Source of the DNA: Lampris incognitus | Taxonomy: Eukaryota; Chordata; Actinopteri; Lampriformes; Lampridae | Direction: 5' to 3' | DNA: 64,000 nucleotides | Assembly (NCBI RefSeq): GCF_029633865.1 | Contig: NC_079217.1 | Location: 52,152,979-52,216,978, forward strand | Shown here: positions 57,600 through 64,000 of the stretch, in pieces | How the letters are laid out: each line of letters opens with the position of its first letter | Numbering within the stretch: the stretch's first letter is position 1 | Notes under the pieces: model-generated | What the model saw: the letters and a program-made list of their open reading frames with translations, nothing else | Database searches by the model: none | What the model was told of the DNA's origin: nothing | Position numbers and translations under genes: made by a program

Positions 57600-59930
57600 A
57601 GACGGGAAATGGCAGGAGGAGGAGGAGGAGGAGGGGTGGAAAGATGGAGATGGGGTAGAGGGAAGGCAGGTTGATTCAGCGTGCCTTATCTAGCCTGGTT
57701 AGTGCCAGACTTTGCCATTGAACAATATCACAGACACTGCGTTGACATCTTTTCATTCGCACCGGAGGCTGTGTTCGTAAAACTGATGAGAATAGGAAGC
57801 AAGCATCCACATTAACTAGCATGGTCAAGGGCTGCAGTAGTATCTAATCAAACTAGGGTAGAAAAAAAAAGTCAAAACATGGCAGAAAGCTAATCCAGAT
57901 TTGCCATAATGTTCCAGCCCCGCTTAAATCACCGGCAGACCGGATTTCGTATCCTGCAATACTTCATGGATACAGTGAAGGAATGTGGTGAACCTGGAGT
58001 GGGAAAATGAGAGTGGGTTTTTTTTTTTTTTAGCTGTGTCACCCTCTCCTGGGTCATGTTATGTTATGTAATCCAGTACAGCTCACCTCATTTCCTCATT
58101 CAACGAGGTTTGAATGAAACATGCCGTTTTAGTCTCGGTCTCCCTTCATTATGGAGCGTGTTGAATGCTCCCGCATACCAAGAGTGGATGCATCAACCAC
58201 ACTTGTTTTACTGACAGAGAAGAAAGTCAACATCAACCACTTAGCATTGCATTATGTTTACTTTTTGTTGCCATAAAACAGGTTTTCTTGCGTATCGTCT
58301 CTGGGTTTGTTTTGTTTTTTGTTTTTTTGTTTTTTTCTCAACAGTATCTTATCATACAGTCAGCTGTGGAACTATGGAGTTCATTGTTCCTCCCTCGAGT
58401 GTCTTAATCCTCACATGCAATTCAGCTGTGGTAACTAACACGAACCTGTCATTGATACTGCTGTGATCCATCCCAGCACTGAAGCCACCTTGCATACGTT
58501 TCTGAACATGCTAAATGATCTAACTACGCCGCCGTTCAAGATTACACACATTTCTGCATACGGACAGAAAGCTGTTGACAAACATTTTGGAAAACTTTTC
58601 ACCCGGAAAACAGGAAAACTGCCAAACATTGACACGTGCTGTGGCGTCGTCATGTACAACATTAAGAGGAAGGGTGAGCGTGGGCGCACAACAGTCTCGA
58701 AGGGAGCGAAGGCAGGTCGTCTAAAATTAAAATCTACTCAGAGAATTGAAATGTAATACCCATGATATAAATCCAGTTGAGGTTTATGTGCATAAGGAGG
58801 TTTTCCTCGCGTCAGAAAACAGAAACACGCTAATCTGTGATGTCATCAAGTGACAGATTACAGAACTGTCCCGCAGACAAGAAGTCCTGAGACCAGCTTT
58901 TGTGAAACTGTGACAGTACATCGGGGCATAATTCTGGAGATGTGCTTGGATAATGTAGCTGAGATTTGATAATAACACTGAAATTAAACACCTACTTTGT
59001 GTGAAGTGTAGAAAACCTCCATTAAGAAGCAGATTCCTTCGTTCATTCAAAATAAGTGCAGCCTGAAGCATCTCTTGATGACATCATAGATTTGAATCTC
59101 AGCTGTTGGCTTCACAAATATGATCCACTTGCTGGATTTCCCATATGCACATACATACATACATACATACATATACATAAATATCATTTGGTAACTAAAA
59201 TAGGATTTCTAAAAAAGTAAAGTCTTTTCACCCGACCCGGTTCCTCCATGGGAGGTTGATTGACAGGGCGAAAGATCCTGGAGCAGCGTCAGCTGCCTCA
59301 AATATAACAACAAAACAGTCATGTATTAAAATCGAAAATACAAAAAAGAAAAAGGAGAAAAAAAAGCAATGACTAGGCCAAGGTTGTTGCATGTTATGGC
59401 GTGTCGTGTGTGGAGAGGTGGTGTGTTTTTATGTATGTGTGACAGAAACTGCAGAAACTGTTTGAGCTCACTCCTCCGCCGGAAATACTCCCTCCTCTCA
59501 GCGTCGAGAACTCCCTTCGGAATAAGCCTGATCAGTTGATTAAGTTGCACAGCCATCTATCCTGCACAAAAGTATGAAACTCGGAGGGGGGGGGTTACTG
59601 GGGTTAAGAGAGAGATTTACTGAAAAAACTCTGGGCCTCATTCATCAGTCGTTCGTACGTACAAACAGATTTGTTCTTATGCTCCCATGGAATATTTTAG
59701 CCCTGACCTTTGTCTCAGAGGCAGTGTAGAACCTGGGTGACCCCTGAATTTAGACACCAATTGGCTAACACTGATGTCTTATCAAGCCTGGGTGATTGCT
59801 CGTTGCAAGAGGTAGACAATAGATGTTAGGGGGAAGGAATTACAAATACCCATCAGGCTTTGCTTATGACTGTCAGACAATCTTGAGAGCTAAAAACATC
59901 CCATGGGTTTTTAATAACATCATTTCTGTC
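57600..59930. other. intergenic, no gene recognised
   Basis: Mostly unique sequence. An open frame at 59326-59556 on minus (MAVQLNQLIRLIPKGVLDAE, then RREYFRRRSELKQFLQFL) has a charged, helix-like composition but no recognised family and no clear partner exon. The 97-codon frame at 58463-58756 also has no recognisable motif. A (CATA)n patch lies at 59150-59175. Confidence 0.45.
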
Positions 59931-59934
59931 CATT

Positions 59935-60202
59935 CATCCATTATCCAAGCTGCTTATCCCAGCAGGGGTCATGAGATGCTGGCGCCTATCGCAGCAGTCA
60001 TTGGGCGGCAGGCGCTGAGACACCCTGGACAGGCCGCCAGTCCGTCACAGGGCCGACACATACACACATTCGCACCCAGGGACAATTTAGTATGGCCGAT
60101 TCACCTGACCTACACGTCTTCGGACTGCGGGAGGAACCAGGAGGAACCCAGGACCTTCTTGCTGTGAGGCGACCACACTAACCACTACGCCACTGTGCCG
60201 CC
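59935..60202 (-). mobile_element. tRNA-derived SINE, family B, with tRNA head
   Basis: Minus-strand head GGCGGCACAGTGGCGTAGTG, TCGCCTCACAGCAAGAAGGT, and the body to GGATAAGCAGCTTGGATAAT. At the position where other copies carry a long (TG)n, this one has only a short, impure GT stretch (60055-60075). Confidence 0.88.
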
Positions 60203-60468
60203 AATAATATCATTTATACCTAATAATATAATCGCTTTTAAGAACGAATTTGTAGGTACGAACGATCGTTGAATGAGGCCCAATGTGTTTTGTAATGTGA
60301 GTGACACGTATTGTTGACATGTATTGTTAAACACATGTTCTTCCACTTGCATGCATGTGTGTTTGTGATAATCTTACATAGTCAAATTCACTCCCCTGAC
60401 AGGGCAGTGTATAGATCTGAGTGCAGTGTGTGTGCGTGTGCGTGTGCGTGTCTGTGTGTAAAGATTTA

Positions 60469-60600
60469 TCATGCCACATCCCCGCTCTCCCCCCATGGGT
60501 CTCTATATCTGTTGAAGCTGATGAGCTGACAGTGGAACTCGGTGAGGGCTTTGGGCATGGGCGCCACTTCCTCCCACTGACACCTCCCATTGTGGTACAC
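60469..60600 (-). CDS. kelch-protein last exon
   Basis: It starts VYHNGRCQWEEVAPMPKAL and ends with TGA at 60469-60471. Confidence 0.85.
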   Translation of the reverse strand: MYHNGRCQWEEVAPMPKALTEFHCQLISFNRYRDPWGESGDVA

Positions 60601-63600
60601 CTACACAGACGACAAGGGGCAGAATGAGAGAATAAATAATAATAATAACAATAATAATAATAATAATGGATTACATTTATATAGCACTTTATTGTGATAC
60701 CCAAAGCGCTTAATAAACATTAATAATAATAAAATAAATATAAACAAACAAATAAATACAAATGAAAATAACAAATGAAATAATAATAATAAACATTAAT
60801 TAATAAACAAGCACTTAATAAACATCACATGTAAAAAAAAACATTAAAAGGTAAGAATTATAAATGATTAAAAAAATCCCTCGACAATTCCAGGTATAAC
60901 TCCAAAAAAGAGGATGCCATAATGCAAGTTCCTAACTGATAATAACTGCATAAACACCATGAACTAGTATACTGCTGATGTGTAAGGTGCTGGCCTACAG
61001 CAGAGGAAAATAAAGCAGTATTCCATGAAGAAATTAAAATGTTACATATGGTCAAATTGGTTGGATGGCCTTTGAGTTTACATGACTGCAGGTATGATCA
61101 TTTCATTTTGTCTGCAATGGAATAAATTTAATGCCCTGCGTAAATGGGGCTCATCGTAGCTTGGGGAGGTACTGATTGTTCGGATCAGGCGTCCTTAAAC
61201 TGTTTGGGCCTGTTCCCATGAGTGTCTCAGAATAACTTGTATGAATCATACTGAGAGTTTGATTAGAACTGCAAATACTCCTACCCCAGAGTGGGGAGTT
61301 AGCTGTGAAACATACACTCTCAGCTAGGACTATGACCCTTCCTGAGAGAGACTGTGACAGCGATATCTTACAACACACCGAGCCGCGAAATCTTGATTGG
61401 AGTTTTGTCTGCACTGCACAACATATTTCATGGACTTTTAGGGATAATCATTGTTATCAAGCAAGGGACTTCCTGGGCTTGCGTGGGGTCTGTGTTCAAA
61501 CATGAAACGTCTGTCGCTGAGCATCCTTGAGGCATGCGTAGACCGGGTCATTCGGAAGCTAACTGTATGGATAGTCAAATAGTTTGCATCCATTACAGTT
61601 TGAGAATTTATGCTGCAGCATCATTTGCAATTCACAAGCTGGAGGTAACATGGGGATTCGAACCGGTGAGCCCCATGTTGGTAGGCAACAGAGTAGACTG
61701 CTATGCTATACCCGGATACCCCTGTGTTTCATTTATAAGACCAACAGCATCCAAAAACCACACAATTTGTGTGAAAGTGGGTTGATTCTGTGTTATTTGA
61801 GTGGTGGGTAAATAGATGAACCTGCGCACTAGTGAAGACGATGTTAAGGCAATCGAAGTTTGAGTTATCATTCTGCTGATGGATGTTTAGGAAGTTTGAG
61901 CTAACATTCTGCTGATGGATGTTTAGGAAGTTTGAGTTATCATTCTGCTGATGGATGTTTAGGAAGTTTGAGTTATCATTCTGCTGATGGATGTTTAGGA
62001 AGTTTGAGTTATCATTCTGCTGATGGACGTTTAGGAAGTTTGAGTTATCATTCTGCTGATGGACGTTTAGGAAGTTTGAGTTATCATTCTGCTGATGGAC
62101 GTTTAGAAAGTTTGAGTTATCATTCTGCTGATGGATGTTTAGGAAGTTTGAGTTATCATTCTGCTGATGGACGTTTAGGAAGTTTGAGTTATCATTCTGC
62201 TGATGGACGTTTAGGAAGTTTGAGTTATCATTCTGCTGATGGACGTTTAGGAAGTTTGAGTTATCATTCTGCTGATGGACGTTTAGAAAGTTTGAGTTAT
62301 CATTCTGCTGATGGATGTTTAGGAAGTTTGAGTTATCATTCTGCTGATGGATGTTTAGGAAGTTTGAGTTATCATTCTGCTGATGGATGTTTAGGAAGGG
62401 CCTAAACCACAACTTTTGCATTGTTGTATTTTCTGGTTGTGGAGACGTGCAGAGTTGCAGCAACTTTTGTTTCTGCAGACATGGCACAAAATCTGTTTGC
62501 TGATGGAGAATTTGTGACCCAGATTAAGTCACCCACAAAAAGTGTGCTGTTAGAATCAAGTCACTGTCAGGCGTTCCCAATACACTGCTCTTGCCATGGC
62601 AAGTCTTTATCTCCACGCCATCTGCTGGGGACATTTTACAAGTTAGGACACATACGTATTGAGCTCTTCTAAATACTTGTGGCCTTTGGAAATCTTTCTA
62701 AGGAAAGCAATGCTGATATTATGCTTTTACTCTTATTTGTAAAAGTAGGACTGACTTTTCATCCTTTCAGGCAGTAAGGAGTGATTTTCTAATCTGAGAT
62801 GCTTGATAGCCACTGTTCTCAAACCTTCTCAAACCTTAATCCATGCTCATGAGCAGGGCCGCCGCCCCCATAACGCGCATCACGCACTGTGCGTAGGGCA
62901 CCAACTGCCGGAGGGGGCACCAGGATTATTTATTTATTTATAATTTTCATAACGATTAATTATTTAAATTTAAGACGAAGCACAATTATAATCGGTATCA
63001 TAAGACCATTATAGGTAATACAAAGATATACATATTTCCCCAGAATAATAAAATGAATTATGGTGCCCCCCTCCTCCTTCTTCCTATGGTCTGTGCGATT
63101 GCACCTAACAAACTCAAGCCTGGCGCTAACTTAAATGTTAGCTCCACACTATGGCTTCAATAAGGCAACATGAGTCGGGAGCAGAGAGGTGAAAAAAGAA
63201 GAAGCAGCGGGACGACACTCGTGCATCACTTGCAGGTATGTTTTAGACATGTTAATTCTTAAAATACTGTAAAGTGCTTAAAAGTTAGCCTTGGAGTGCA
63301 TAACATACATAGCCTAACGGTAGGAAACATCTTGCTGGTAGTTTGTGCACCACCACACGGCCGGGGGGGGCACCACAAAGCAATTACGCCTAGGGCACCC
63401 AAATGGCTAGCAGCGGCCCTGCTCATGAATACATCGGCCTTTGTGGCCATGTAAGGACCCATCAAAGTTGCATCTTGTACCCATGTGAGTGGCCTGTAAA
63501 TGCAGAAATACCCCGGATTGTGGCTGAACACCCTGTCTATGAATCTGCCAAGTACATTTTCTTTTCTCACCTGAACCTCGTCTGTGATCTCGTCTGGGGA

Positions 63601-63720
63601 GAAGTCTCCCCCCAGGAGGTAGATTCTGTCTCTGATGCCCACGGCCCCAGCATTGAACCCTGCACACTCAAACGAGCCCTCGCCCTTCCACACATTTGTC
63701 TCTGGACAAAAACTGTATAC
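60469..63720 (-). CDS. kelch-repeat protein, last two coding exons (5' part outside window)
   Basis: Two exons, 63571-63720 (50 codons, acceptor CTCTCCTAG, donor TTCAG|GTGAGA) and 60469-60600 (43 codons plus TGA, acceptor CTGTGTAG), join in phase 0. They encode VYSFCPETNVWKGEG, AVGIRDRIYLLGGDFSPDE, ITDEVQVYHNGRCQWEEVAP, MPKALTEFHC and a tail ending NRYRDPWGESGDVA. The GG doublet followed by a conserved Tyr and Trp is the kelch beta-propeller blade pattern, so these are the last blades of a kelch (probably BTB-kelch, Cullin-3 adaptor) protein. I cannot assign the family member. The intron between the exons contains a hAT element, the minisatellite and repeats. Confidence 0.85.
60637..60712 (-). 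mobile_element. L2/CR1-type 3' tail fragment
   Basis: Read on minus: AAGCGCTTTGGGTATC, AAGTGCTATATAAATGTAAT and an (ATT)n tail. AT-rich low-complexity sequence follows to about 60850. Confidence 0.65.
61637..61727 (-). mobile_element. tRNA-derived SINE, family A, copy 12 (head only)
   Basis: Only the tRNA-like head is present, read on minus: TAGCATAGCAGTCTACTCTG, GTTGCCTACCAACATG, CCGGTTCGAATCCCC. The body is missing. Confidence 0.8.
61855..62399. repeat. 36-bp minisatellite, about 15 units
   Basis: The unit is GAAGTTTGAGTTATCATTCT followed by GCTGATGGATGTTTAG. Units differ at only a few sites (GGATG/GGACG; AGGAAG/AGAAAG). Because 36 is a multiple of 3, several frames stay open throughout: 12-residue repeats LNIHQQNDNSNF on minus and SYHSADGRLGSL on plus. 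Confidence 0.97.
62844..63421. mobile_element. non-autonomous hAT element
   Basis: The inverted ends start CAGGGCCGCCGC on the left and CAGGGCCGCTGCTAGCC when the right end is read in reverse. Both are followed by GTGCCC-type motifs. An 8-bp duplication with one mismatch flanks it (CTCATGAG at 62836-62843, CTCATGAA at 63422-63429). There is no transposase inside. It ends 150 bp from a kelch exon. Confidence 0.8.
63571..63720 (-). CDS. kelch-protein penultimate exon
   Basis: It contains the blade motif AVGIRDRIYLLGGDFSPDE. Both borders are canonical, phase 0. Confidence 0.87.
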
Positions 63721-64000
63721 CTAGGAGAGAAATGGGAGCCAAAGAACAGTATGAGCCCCCAGCACTGTTTAACAGCCACTGAACTAACTTGTGTTTGGAA
63801 ACCATTTACTGTAATCCAGTTTTGAGGGGGTTGAATTAACTGATCCAAACTACCAAGTATCCATCCTTTTCTTCCCTCTTTCATCCCCTTCCCCTTCCCT
63901 ACATCACATCTTAATCTCACAACTCTGCTATCCCTCTATTCCTCTTTTTATCAACCACAAAATCACATTTCATATATATAACATGTGATATTTTTAATCA

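Noticed and set aside
58463-58756. 97-codon plus-strand open frame
   Set aside because: No recognisable domain, no splice context and ordinary length for chance; kept only as an intergenic note.
61855-62399. Regular 36-bp repeat looking like a CRISPR array
   Set aside because: Units are head-to-tail with no unique spacers, in a vertebrate genome. It is a minisatellite.
61729-62487. 252-codon Asn/Gln-rich protein gene
   Set aside because: The frame is open because the unit is 36 bp; there are no flanking exons or conserved termini.

Overview
This window comes from a spiny-rayed teleost fish. The host genes are intron-rich, and the repeats are typical of fish: (CA)n tracts, RTE- and L2-type LINEs, a 5S-rRNA-derived SINE, a Tc1 transposon, a Penelope-like element and hAT-type non-autonomous elements. 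One tRNA-derived SINE family alone has 12 copies.

Four host genes are supported. On the minus strand, reading from the right edge to the left, they are: (1) the last two coding exons of a kelch-repeat protein (63,720-60,469; 5' part outside the window); (2) complete alkbh8 (ATG at 49,244, stop at 25,974; 12 coding exons whose reading phases all join; 773 residues), the wobble-uridine tRNA methyltransferase/hydroxylase with RRM, AlkB and methyltransferase domains; (3) the first seven coding exons of cwf19l2, a spliceosome-associated protein (ATG at 20,950, last visible exon 455-570; C-terminal part beyond the left edge). On the plus strand, sln (sarcolipin, 57,460-57,555) is a 31-residue regulator of the muscle SERCA calcium pump. 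The linkage CWF19L2-ALKBH8-SLN matches human 11q22.3. Human ELMOD1 lies between ALKBH8 and SLN, and I do not see it here.

Layout. 0-21 kb is cwf19l2, whose 15-kb intron 6 holds most of the transposons, including an intact-looking Tc1 transposase (10,379-11,404). 21-26 kb is intergenic, with SINEs and AT-rich repeats. 26-49.2 kb is alkbh8; its intron 3 carries a nested LINE/5S-SINE/Penelope composite (43,407-47,754). 49.3-57 kb is a largely unannotated intergenic stretch leading to sln. 57.6-64 kb holds repeats, a 36-bp minisatellite and the kelch exons.

The strongest unusual signals are where repeats meet splice sites. The intron between cwf19l2 exons 5 and 6 begins and ends in UG repeats. 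A LINE sits next to the acceptor of cwf19l2 exon 7 and has displaced the likely branch point. alkbh8 exons 11 and 5 have long CA and CU repeats just inside their donor sites. I found no prokaryote-type system, CRISPR array or viral gene. All family names come from reading the sequence; no database search was run.
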